Translations under genes and position numbers: made by a program
The notes under the pieces: model-generated
What the model was told of the DNA's origin: nothing
Database searches by the model: none
The model's input: the letters and a program-made list of their open reading frames with translations, nothing else
Assembly (NCBI GenBank): GCA_030765045.1
Contig: CM060966.1
Span: 63,882,786-63,946,785, forward strand
Source: Tenodera sinensis
Lineage: Eukaryota > Arthropoda > Insecta > Mantodea > Mantidae
Direction of reading: 5' to 3'
DNA: 64,000 nucleotides
Part shown: positions 1 to 10,074 of the stretch, one piece after another
Numbering within the stretch: the stretch's first letter is position 1
How the letters are laid out: the number at the start of each line of letters is the position of its first letter

Positions 1-1203
1 TCTCTTCCTCTCTTTATCTATTTCGTTCGTTCTTTCTCTCTTTCCTACTTTCTTTCCTTCTTACTTGCATTCTTTCTTTCTAATTTTCTTTCTTTCTTCC
101 TTTCTTTCTTTCTTCCTTTGTTTCTATCTTTCCTTCTTCCTTCCTTTCTTTCTTTCTTTCAGCCTTTTTTCTTTCCTTCTTTCATTTTTTCTTTCTTTCT
201 ATCCTTATTTTCTTTCTTCCTTTCCTTCTGTCTTTCTTTCTATCTTTCTTTCTTTCATTCTTCCTTTCTTTCTTTCTCTCTTTCTTTCTGTCTTTCTTTC
301 TGTGTTTCTTTGCTTCATTCTTTCTTCCTTTCTTTATTTCGTTCTTTCTATCTTTCTTGCTTTCATTGTTCGTTCCTTTTTTTCTTTCTTTCCTTCTTTC
401 TTACTTCCTTTCTTTCTTTTGTGTGTCTGTTTCTTTCTTTCTTTGTTTCTTTCTTTCTTCCTTTCTTTCTTTCTTGCTTTCTTTCTTTCTTTCTTTCTTT
501 CTTTATATATGTCTTAGTTTCGTTCTTTCTTTCGTTCTTTCTTTCTCTCCTTGTTTCTATCTTTCATTCCTTGCTTCTTGCTTAGTTTATTTCTTTCTAT
601 CTATCTTTCTTTCTTTCTTACTTTCTTTTTTCTTACTTTCTTTCATTCTATCTTTCGTTCTTTCTTTCTTTCTTGCTTTGATTCTTTCTTTCTTCCTTTC
701 TGTCTTTGTTTCTTCCTTCCTTTCTTTCGTTCTATATTTCTTTCTTTCTTTCTTACTTTTTCATTTCTTTCTTTCTTACTTTATTTCTTCCTTTCTTTCT
801 TTTCTTCTATCTTTCCTTCTATCTTTCTTTCTTCCTTTCTTTCTTTCTTTCTTTCTTTCTTTCATTCATTCATTCATTCATTCATTCTTTCTTTCTTTCT
901 TACTTTCTTTCATTCTTTCTTTCTGTCTTTCGATCTTTATTCCTTTCTTTCTTTCTTTCCTTAAATCTTTCTTTCTTTTTTTCTTTCTATTTCATTACTT
1001 CTTTCTTTCTTCCCTCCTTTATTTCTTTCTTTCATTCTTTCTTTATTTCTTTCTCTCTTTATTTATTTCTCTCCCTCTCTCTTCCTTTCTTTCTATCTTT
1101 CTTAATTTCCTTCTTTTTTGCTTGTGTCTTTCTTTCTTTCTATCTTTCTTTCTATCTTTCATTCTTCCTTCCTTCCTTTCTTACTTCCTTTGTTTCTTTC
1201 TTA

Positions 1204-1237
<34 letters not shown>

Positions 1238-2337
1238 GTCTTTCAATCTTCCTCTTTTCCTCTGTTTCTCTCTTTCTTTCATTCTTTCTTTCTTTCCCTC
1301 TTTCTTTCTTTCCTACTTGCCTCCTTTCTTTCCTTCCTTCTTTCTTTCTTACTTTCTTTCTTTCTTTATATCTTCCTTTCTTTCTTTCTCTCTATCCTTC
1401 TTTCTTTCCTTCTGTCTTCCTTTTTTGTAATTTTTGTTTCCCTCTCTCCTTCTTCCTTTCTTTCCTTCTTTCTTTCATTCTTTCTATCTTTCTTTTTTCT
1501 TCTTTCATTCATTCTTTCTTTCTTTCTGTCTTTCTCACTTCCTCTCTTCCTCCCTTTCTCTCTCTCATTCTCTCTTTCCCTCTTTCTTTCTTTCTTACTT
1601 TCTTTCTCTCTTTCTTTCTTACTATGTATTGTTCTTTCTTTCCTTCCTTCTTTCTTCCTTTGTTTCTTTCTTTCTTTCATTCTTTCTTTCTTTCTGTCTT
1701 TCTCTCTTCCTCTCTTCCTCCATTTCTCTTTTATTTCATTCTTTCTTTCCCTCTTTCTTTCTTTCTTCCTTTGTGTCTTTCTTTCTGTCTTTCTTTCCTC
1801 CTTTCATCCTTTCTTTCTTTCTTTCTTTGTGTCTTTCTTTCTTCCTTTCTTCCTTCCTTTCTTTCTTTCTTCCTTTCTTTCTTTCTTTCTTTCTATCTTT
1901 CGTTCTTTCTTTCTTTCCTCTTTCTTTCTTTCTTTCTTTCATTCGTTTATTCATTCATTCTTTCTTTCTTTCTCTCTTTCTTTCATTCTTTCTTTCTTGC
2001 TGTTTTTCTTTCTTTCTGTTCTTCTTCCTTTCTTTCCTTCTTTCTTTCTTTAATTATTTATTTATTTAGTTCTTTCTTTCTTACTTACTAACCTACTTTC
2101 TTTCTCTCATTCTTTGTTTCATACATTCATTCGTACACTTATTTATTCATTTATTCTTTCTTTGTTCCTCTCTTCCTCTTTTCCTTTCTTTCTCTCTTCC
2201 TCTCTTTCTTTCAATCTTTCTTTCTTTCTTATTTTCTTTGCTTTTTCTTTGTTTACTTCATACTTTCTTTCTTTCTGACTTTCTATCCTTCATTCTTTCC
2301 CTCTTTCTTTCTTTCTTTCTTTCTATCTTTCATTCCT

Positions 2338-2380
<43 letters not shown>

Positions 2381-2440
2381 GTCTTCCTTCCTTTCTTTCT
2401 ATCTTTGTTTCCTTTTTTCTTTCTTTCTTTCTTTGCTTGC
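1..2440 (+). repeat. Segmental copy P1, paralogous to 15,409-18,074
   Basis: The opening bases (CTCTTCCTCTCTTTATC, then TTTCGTTCGTTC) recur at 15,409 in the same order. The register holds at an offset of 15,408 to at least 927/16,335, where both read TTTCGATCTTTATTCC. Later marks also match: TTTTTTGTAATTTTTG near 1,424 and 17,062, and the TTAATTATTTATTTATTTAG segment near 2,050 and 17,751. Indels shift the offset to about 15,640 by then, partly because the later copy carries a local 259-bp duplication. The block ends exactly at the retroposon target site (2,441), which is empty here and filled in the paralogue. Confidence 0.8.
862..888 (+). repeat. (ATTC)n microsatellite
   Basis: A run of six to seven ATTC units replaces TTTC. 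The same position in the paralogue (about 16,274-16,300) also holds an ATTC run, so the change of unit predates the block duplication. Confidence 0.85.
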
Positions 2441-2451
2441 TATTTTTCTTT
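2441..2451 (+). other. Empty retroposon target site (TATTTTTCTTT)
   Basis: GCTTGC precedes and CTTTTTTGTCATTTCTC follows a single copy of TATTTTTCTTT. At 18,075-18,301 the same flanks enclose two copies of this 11-mer with a 205-bp insert between them. This is therefore the pre-insertion allele preserved in a paralogous repeat. Confidence 0.85.
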
Positions 2452-3270
2452 CTTTTTTGTCATTTCTCTCTTTCTTTCGACCTTTCTTGTTTTCTTTCTT
2501 TCTTTCTTACTTTATTTCTTCCTTTCTTTCTTTCCTTCTATCTTTCTTTCTGTCTTTCTTTCTTTCTTCCTTCCTTTGTCTTTCTTTCTTTCTATTTTCG
2601 TTCTTTCTTTCTTCCTTTGATTCTTTCTTTCTTCCTTTCTGTCTTTGTTTCTTCCTTCCTTTCTTTCTTACTTTCTCATTTCTTTCTTTCTTACTTTATT
2701 TCTTCCTTTCTTTCTTTCCTTCTATCTTTCTTTCTATCTTTCTTTCTTGCTTTCTTTCTTCCCTTCTTTCTTTCTTTCTTTCTTTCATTCATTCATTCAT
2801 TCATTCATTCATTCATTCATTCATTCATTCATTCATTCATTCATTCATTCTTTCTTTCTTTCTTTCTTTCTTTCTTACTTACTTTCTTTCTTTCTTTCTT
2901 TCGATCTTTATTCCTTTCTTTCTTTCCTTAAATCTTTCTTTCTTTTTTTCTTTCTATTTCATTACTTCTTTCTTTCTTCCCTCCTTTATTTCTTTCTTTC
3001 ATTCTTTCTTTATTTCTTTCTCTCTTTATTTATTTCTCTCCCTCTCTCTTCCTTTCTTTCTATCTTTCTTAACTTCTTTCTTTTTTCCTTGTTTCTTTCT
3101 TTCTTTCTATCTTTCTTTCTATCTTTCTTTATTCCTTCCTTCCTTTCTTTCTTTCTTTCTTTGTTTCTTTCTTACTTTCTTTCTTTCTTTCTGTCTTTCA
3201 GTCTTCCTCTCTTCCTCTGTTTCTCTCTTTCTTTCATTCTTTCTTTCTTTCCCTCTTTCTTTCTTACTTG
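2452..3270 (+). repeat. Segmental copy, paralogous to 18,302-19,056
   Basis: This stretch continues P1 past the empty target site. It shares the order TTTCGACCTTTC, TTCCTTAAATC (about 2,925 and 18,720), CTTAACTTC (about 3,068 and 18,860) and CAGTCTTCCTC (about 3,198 and 18,990) with the region right of the first retroposon copy. The two sequences diverge just after 3,270/19,056. Confidence 0.75.
2786..2850 (+). repeat. (CATT)n microsatellite, longest pure run of its class
   Basis: About 16 uninterrupted CATT units. The paralogous positions right of the retroposon copies carry only short runs (about 18,645-18,664 and 28,228-28,252), so this array has expanded here or contracted there. Confidence 0.9.
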
Positions 3271-3289
3271 CTTTCTTTCTTCCTTTCTT

Positions 3290-4660
3290 TCTTTCCATCT
3301 TTCTTTCTTTCTCTCTTTCTATGTTTCTTTCTGTCTTTCTTCCTTTGTACCTTTCTTTCTCTCTGTCTCCCTTTCTTTCCTTCTTTCTTTCTTCATTTCT
3401 TTCTATCTCTCTTTCTTTCTTTCTATCTTTCTTACTTTCTTTCTCTCCTTCTTTCTTTCTATCCTTCTGTCCTTCTTTCTTCCTTTCTTTCTGTCTTTCT
3501 TTGTGTGTTTCTTTCTATCTTTCTTTCCTTCTTACTTTCCATGTTTCTTTCTTTCATTCATTCATTCTTTCTTTGTTTCCTTCTTTTATTCTTTCTCTCT
3601 TTCCTTCTTACTTTCTTTCTGTCTTTGTTTGTTTGTTTTTTCTTTCTTTGTTTATTTCTTTCTATATGTCTTTCCTTCTTTCTTTCATTCTTTCTTTCTT
3701 TCCCGCCTTCTTTCTTTCTTTCTATCTTTTTTACTTTTTTCTTTCTTTCTTTATATCTTTCTTTGTTTCATTCTTTCTTCCTTTCCTTCTTACTTTCTTT
3801 ATATATTTCTTAGTTTCTTTCTTTCTTTCTTTCTTTCGTTCTTTCTTTCTCTCCTTGTTTCTATCTTTCTTTCCTTGTTTCTTCCTTAGTTTCTTTCTTT
3901 CTATCTTTCTTTCTGCCTTTCTTTATTTCTTTATTTCTGTCTTTCTCTCTTCCTCTCTTCTTCTCTTTCTCTCTTTCTTACTTGCTTTCTTTCGTTCTTT
4001 GTTTCTCTCTTTCTATCTTTCTTTTTTTCTGTCTTTCTTCCTCTGTACCTTTCTTTCTCTCTGTCTCCCTTTCTTTCCTTCTTTCTTTCTTCATTTCTTT
4101 CATTCTTTCTTTCTATCCTTCTCTCCTTCTCTCCTTCTTTCTTCCTTTCTTTCTGTCTTTCTTTGTTTGTAACTTTCTTTCTTTCTTTGTGTGTTTCTTT
4201 TTATCTTTCTTTCCTTCTTTCTTTCTTTGTTTCTTCCTTTCTTTCATTCGTTCTTTCTTGCTTTGTTTCTTTTTTTATTCTTTCTCTCTTTCCTTCTTCC
4301 TTTCTTTCTGTCTTTGTTTGTTTGTTTTTTCTTTCTTTGTTTATTTCTTTCTATATGTCTTTCCTTCTTTCATTCTTTCATTCTTTCTTTCCTTCTTTCC
4401 CGTTTTCTTTCTTTCTTTGTTTCTTTATATCTTTCTATCTTTTTTACTTCTTTCTTTCTTTCTTCCTTTCTTTCTTTCTTTCTTTCCTTCCTTCTTTCTT
4501 TCTAGCTATTTTTCTTTCTTTGCTTCTTCCTTTCTTTCGTTCTTTCTATCGTTCTTTTTTTCTTTCTTTCTTGCTTTCTTTCTTTCTTTCTTTCCTTCTT
4601 CCTTACTTTCTTTCTTTTTTTCTTTCTATCTTTCTTTCTTTCTTTCTATCTTTCTTTCTT
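3290..4660 (+). repeat. Segmental copy Q1, paralogous to ~11,640-12,970
   Basis: Shared marks in the same order include TTTGTACCTTTC then CTCTGTCTCCC (3,342 and about 11,680), CATGTTTCTTTC with CATT units (3,540 and 11,880), TATATATTTCTTAG (about 3,804 and 12,148) and TTTTTTTCTGTC with TTCCTCTGTACC (about 4,020 and 12,370). The offset is close to 8,350 bp. The block contains two ~700-bp barcode monomers, visible from CCCGC at 3,702 and the variant CCCGT at 4,399. Confidence 0.75.
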
Positions 4661-5510
4661 TCTGTCGTTCCTTCTTTCTTTCTTTCTATCTTTCTTTACA
4701 TCTTTCTTTCTTTCTTCCTTCCTTTCTTTCCTTCTTTCTTTATTCCTTTCTTCCTCTCTTTCTTTCTTTCTCTCTCTCTTTCTTTCTTTCCTTCTTTCTT
4801 TCTCTCTATTTCTCTTTCTTTCTGTCTTTCTATCTTTCTTTCCTTCTTTCTTTCTTTCCTTCTTTCTTTCTTTCTTTCCTTCTTTCTTTCTTTCTATTTT
4901 TCTTTCTATATTTCTTTCTTTCTTCTTTCTTTCATTCTTTCTTTCTTTGTGTCTTTCTTTCCTTCTTTCTTTCTTTCTTTGTTTGTTTCTTTGCTTCTTT
5001 CTTCGTTTCTTTCTTTCTTTCTTTCTTACTTTCTTTCTTTCTGTCTTTCAATCTTCCTCTCTTCTTCTCTTTCTCTCTTTCTTTCAGTCTTTCTTTCATT
5101 CCCTCATTGTTTGTTAATTTCTTTCTTTCTTTCTTTCTATCTTTGTTTCTTTCTTTGTTTCTATTTTTCTTACTTACTTTCTTTCTAGCTTTCTTTCCAT
5201 TTTTCTTTCTTGCTTTCTTTCCTTCTTTCTTTCTTGCTATTTTTCTTTCTTTCTTTCCTTCTTCCTTTCTTTCTTTCCTTCTTTCTTTCTTCCTTTATTA
5301 TTTGTCTTTCTTTCTTTCATTGTTTCTTTCTTTTTCTCTTTCTCCCTTCCTCTCTTTGTCTCTTTTTTTCATTCTTCCTTTCTTTCCCTCTTTCTTTCTT
5401 TCTTACCTGCTTTCTTTCTTCCTTTCTTTCTTTCCATCTTTCTTTCTTTATTTCTATCTTTCTTTCTTTCATTCTTCCTTTCTTTCTTTCTTTCTTGCTT
5501 TGTCTTTCTT
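4660..5510 (+). repeat. Segmental copy R1, paralogous to ~40,050-40,930
   Basis: TCTTTACATCTTTC followed by CTTTATTCCTTTC and an uninterrupted CTCTCTCTCTTTC occurs near 4,690 and near 40,075. The pair stays aligned through TACTTACTTTCTTTCTAGC (about 5,170 and 40,580) and TTTATTATTTGTC (about 5,293 and 40,712). Substitutions are visible, so this is an older duplication than the 9.6-kb pair. Confidence 0.7.
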
Positions 5511-5520
5511 TCTTTCTATC

Positions 5521-7252
5521 TTTCTTCCCTACTTTCTTTCCTTCTGTCTTTCTTTCTTTCTGTCTTTCTTAATATCTTTCTTTCCTTCTTTCTTTCTTTC
5601 CTCCTTTCTCTCTTTTCTTCTTTCTTTCTTGCTATTTTTCTTTCTTTCTTTTCTGATTTCTTTCTTTCTTTCGTTCTTTCTATCTTTCTTTCCTTCTTTC
5701 TTTCTTACTTACTTTCTTTCTTTATTTCTTCCTTCCTTTCTTACTTTCTGTCTTTCTTTCTTTCTATCTTTCTTTCCTTCTTTCTTTCTTTCTTTCTTTG
5801 TTTCTCTCTGTCTTTTTTCTTCCTTTCTATCTGTGTTTCTCTCTTTCTCTGTTCTTCTCTTTCTTTCTTTCTTTCTTACTTGCCTTATTTCTTTCTTTCT
5901 CTCTTTCTATTTTTCTTTCTATCTTCTTCCTTTGTGCCTGTTTTGCTCTCTGTCTCCCTTTCTGTTCCTCTTTTTTTCTTCTTTTCTTTCTTTCATTCTT
6001 CCTGTCTTTCTTACTATCTATCTTGTCTTCTTTCTTTCTTTGTTTCCTTCTGTCTTTCTTTCTTTCTATCTTTCTTTCTTTCATTCTTCGTTTCTTTCAT
6101 TCTTTCTTTCATTCATTCATTCTTTCTTTCTTTCTTTCTTTCTTACTTTCTTTGTTTCTTACTTTCTTCGTTTCGATCTTTTTTTCCTTTCTTTCTTTCT
6201 TTCTTTCTATCTTTCTTTCTATCTTTTTTCTTTCTATCTTTCATTACCTCTTTCTTTCTTCTTTCCTTTATTTCTTTCTTTCCTTCTTTCTTTATTTCTT
6301 TCTCTCTTTCTTCCTCCTCTCCCTCTTTCATTCTTTCTTTCTGCCTTTCTCTCTTCCTCTCTTCTTCTCTTTGTTTCTTACTTGCTTTCTTTCATTCTTT
6401 CTTTCTTTGTCTCGTTCTATCTTTCTTTCTGTCATTCTTGCTTTGTGCCTTACGTTCTCTCTGTCTCCCTTTCTTTCCTTCTTTCTTTCTTCATTTCTGT
6501 CTATCTTTCTTGCTTTCCTCCTTCCTTCCATTCTTTCTTTCCTTCTCTCTTTCTTTCGTTCTTTTTTTCTTTCCCTCTTTCTTTGTTTCTTACTTACTTT
6601 CTTTCTTTCTTTCTATCTTTCTTTCCTTCTTCTTCCTTCCTTTCTTTCTTTCTTACTTCCTTTATTTCTTTCTTTCTTTCTTCCTTTCTTTCCTTCTATC
6701 CTTCTTCCTTTCATTCTTTCTTTCTTTCTTTCTATCTTTCCTTCTGTCTTTCTTTCTATCTTTCATTCCTTCTTTCTTTCCTTCTTTCTTTCTTTCTTTC
6801 TATCTATCTTTCGATCTTTCTTTCTTTCTTCCTCCTTTCTTCCTCCTTTCTTCCTCCTTTCTTTCCTTCTTTGTTTCTTTCTATCTCTTTCTCTTTCTTC
6901 CTTTCTTTCTGTCTTTCTTTGTTTCATTCTTTCTTTGTTTCTTTCTTTCTATCTTTCTTTTCTTCTTTCTTTCTTTCTTCCTTCCTTTCTTTCTCCCTTT
7001 CTATCTTTCTTTCTATCTTTCTTTCTTTCTTCCTTCCTTCTTTTCTTTCTTTCTTTCTTTCTTCCTTTCTTTCTTTCTTTCTTACTTTCTTTCTTTCTTT
7101 CGATCTTTATTCCTTTCTTTCTTTCTTTCTTTCTTTCTTTCTATTTTCCTTTCTTTTTTTCTTTCTATATTTAATTACTTCTTTTTTCTTCCTTCCTTTC
7201 CTTCTTTCTTTCTCTCTTTCTTTCTCTCTCTCTTTCTTTCTTTCTTTCTATC
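5521..7252 (+). repeat. Tandem duplication of 1.73 kb, copy 1
   Basis: The segment begins TTTCTTCCCTACTTTC and the same start recurs at 7,253, an offset of 1,732 bp. Shared internal marks are TTAATATC, TTTTCTGATTTC, TGCCTGTTTTGCTC (about 5,936 and 7,668), GTTTCGATC (about 6,171 and 7,926) and TATTTAATTACTTC near each end (about 7,165 and 8,917). The first part is also paralogous to ~40,930-41,640. Confidence 0.85.
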
Positions 7253-7856
7253 TTTCTTCCCTACTTTCTTTCCTTCTGTCTTTCTTTCTTTCTGTCTTTC
7301 TTAATATCTTTCTTTCCTTCTTTCTTTCTTTCTTCCTTTCTCTCTTTTCTTCTTTCTTTCTTGCTATTTTTCTTTCTTTCTTTTCTGATTTCTTTCTTTC
7401 TTTCGTTCTTTCTATCTTTCTTTCCTTCTTTCTTTCTTACTTACTTTCTTTCTTTATTTCTTCCTTCCTTTCTTACTTTCTGTCTTTCTTTCTTTCTATC
7501 TTTCTTTCCTTCTTTCTTTCTTTCTTTCTTTGTTTCTCTCTGTCTTTTTTCTTCCTTTCTATCTGTGTTTCTCTCTTTCTCTGTTCTTCTCTTTCTTTCT
7601 TTCTTTCTTACTTGCCTTATTTCTTTCTTTCTCTCTTTCTATTTTTCTTTCTATCTTCTTCCTTTGTGCCTGTTTTGCTCTCTGTCTCCCTTTCTGTTCC
7701 TCTTTTTTTCTTCTTTTCTTTCTTTCATTCTTCCTGTCTTACTTACTATCTATCTTGTCTTCTTTCTTTCTTTGTTTCCTTCTGTCTTTCTTTCTTTCTT
7801 TCTATCTTTCTTTCTTTCATTCTTCGTTTCTTTCATTCTTTCTTTCATTCATTCAT

Positions 7857-7900
<44 letters not shown>

Positions 7901-8343
7901 ACTTTCTTTGTTTCTTACTTTCTTCGTTTCGATCTTTTTTTCCTTTCTTTCTTTCTTTCTATCTTTCTTTCTATCTTTTTTCTTTCTATCTTTCATTACC
8001 TCTTTCTTTCTTCTTTCCTTTATTTCTTTCTTTCCTTCTTTCTTTATTTCTTTCTCTCTTTCTTCCTCCTCACCCTCTTTCATTCTTTCTTTCTGCCTTT
8101 CTCTCTTCCTCTCTTCTTCTCTTTGTTTCTTACTTGCTTTCTTTCATTCTTTCTTTCTTTGTCTCGTTCTATCTTTCTTTCTGTCATTCTTGCTTTGTGC
8201 CTTACGTTCTCTCTGTCTCCCTTTCTTTCCTTCTTTCTTTCTTCATTTCTGTCTATCTTTCTTGCTTTCCTCCTTCCTTCCATTCTTTCTTTCCTTCTCT
8301 CTTTCTTTCGTTCTTTTTTTCTTTCCCTCTTTCTTTGTTTCTT

Positions 8344-8374
<31 letters not shown>

Positions 8375-8817
8375 TTCTATCTTTCTTTCCTTCTTCTTCC
8401 TTTCTTTCTTTCTTACTTCCTTTATTTCTTTCTTTCTTTCTTCCTTTCTTTCCTTCTATCCTTCTTCCTTTCATTCTTTCTTTCTTTCTTTCTTTCTTTC
8501 TATCTTTCTTTCTGTCTTTCTTTCTATCTTTCATTCCTTCTTTCTTTCCTTCTTTCTTTCTTTCTTTCTATCTATCTTTCGATCTTTCTTTCTTTCTTCC
8601 TCCTTTCTTCCTCCTTTCTTTCCTTCTTTGTTTCTTTCTATCTCTTTCTCTTTCTTCCTTTCTTTCTGTCTTTCTTTGTTTCATTCTTTCTTTGTTTCTT
8701 TCTTTCTATCTTTCTTTTCTTCTTTCTTTCTTTCTTCCTTCCTTTCTTTCTCCCTTTCTATCTTTCTTTCTATCTTTCTTTCTTTCTTCCTTCCTTCTTT
8801 TCTTTCTTTCTTTCTTC

Positions 8818-8852
<35 letters not shown>

Positions 8853-8990
8853 TCGATCTTTATTCCTTTCTTTCTTTCTTTCTTTCTTTCTATTTTCCTT
8901 TCTTTTTTTCTTTCTATATTTAATTACTTCTTTTTTCTTCCTTCCTTTCCTTCTTTCTTTCTCTCTTTCTTTCTCTCTCTCTTTCTTTCT
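7253..8990 (+). repeat. Tandem duplication of 1.73 kb, copy 2
   Basis: Directly follows copy 1 with the same marks in the same order. Small indels occur in pure TTTC runs (for example around 7,860-7,900 against 6,120-6,150). One trinucleotide-like step, TTCCTCCTTTC repeated, has three copies near 6,830 and two near 8,600. Confidence 0.85.
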
Positions 8991-9250
8991 TTCTTTCTAT
9001 CTTTCTTTCCTTCTTTCTTTTTTTCCTTCATTCTCTCTTTCTTTCTATTTTTCTTTCTATCTTTCTTTCTTCCTTCCTTTCTTTCTTTCTTTGTTTATTT
9101 CTTTCCATCTTTCTGTCCTTGTTTCCTTCGTTGTTTGTTCGTTTGTTTGTCTGTTTCTTTCTTTCTTTCTTGTTTCTTTCTTTCTTTCTTTCTTTCTTAC
9201 TTTCTTTCCTTCTTTATTTCATTCTTTCTTTCTTTCCCACATTCTTTCTT
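8483..9250 (+). repeat. 768-bp tandem duplication, copy 1
   Basis: The series CTATCTATCTTTCGATC, TCCTCCTTTC, CTATTTTCC, TATTTAATTACTTC, then GTCCTTGTTTCCTTCG and GTTTGTTCGTTTGTTTGTC occupies this interval and repeats 768 bp later (9,112 against 9,880 for TCTGTCCTT). It overlaps the tail of the 1.73-kb copy 2, so the 768-bp duplication is a later event. Confidence 0.82.
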
Positions 9251-10018
9251 TCTTTCTATCTTTCTTTCTGTCTTTCTTTCTATCTTTCATTCCTTCTTTC
9301 TTTCCTTCTTTCTTTCTTTCTTTCTATCTATCTTTCGATCTTTCTTTCTTTCTTCCTCCTTTCTTCCTCCTTTCTTTCCTTCTTTGTTTCTTTCTATCTC
9401 TTTCTCTTTCTTCCTTTCTTTCTGTCTTTCTTTGTTTCATTCTCTCTTTGTTTCTTTCTTTCTATCTTTCTTTTCTTCTTTCTTTCTTTCTTCCTTCCTT
9501 TCTTTCTCCCTTTCTATCTTTCTTTCTATCTTTCTTTCTTTCTTCCTTCCTTCTTTTCTTTCTTTCTTTCTTCCTTTCTTTCTTTCTTTCTTTCTTTCTT
9601 ACTTTCTTTCTTTCTTTCGATCTTTATTCCTTTCTTTCTTTCTTTCTTTCTTTCTTTCTATTTTCCTTTCTTTTTTTCTTTCTATATTTAATTACTTCTT
9701 TTTTCTTCCTTCCTTTCCTTCTTTCTTTCTCTCTTTCTTTCTCTCTCTCTTTCTTTCTTTCTTTCTATCTTTCTTTCCTTCTTTCTTTTTTTCCTTCATT
9801 CTCTCTTTCTTTCTATTTTTCTTTCTATCTTTCTTTCTTCCTTCCTTTCTTTCTTTCTTTGTTTATTTCTTTCCATCTTTCTGTCCTTGTTTCCTTCGTT
9901 GTTTGTTCGTTTGTTTGTCTGTTTCTTTCTTTCTTTCTTGCTTTCTTTCTTTCTTTCTTTCTTTCTTACTTTCTTTCCTTCTTTATTTCATTCTTTCTTT
10001 CTTTCCCACATTCTTTCT
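9251..10018 (+). repeat. 768-bp tandem duplication, copy 2
   Basis: Repeats the same mark series as the preceding copy, ending at the CCCACATTC mark (about 10,006 against 9,237). The GTTTGTTCGTTTGTTTGTC mark is the most G-rich motif in this part of the tract and occurs only in these two copies. Confidence 0.82.
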
Positions 10019-10032
10019 TTCTTTCTTACTTG

Positions 10033-10074
<42 letters not shown>

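Noticed and set aside
5827..6084. Lys/Arg/Glu-rich open frames on the - strand throughout (this is one example)
   Set aside because: They are translations of GAAA repeats. They appear in every region in several phases, with no start context and no conserved core.
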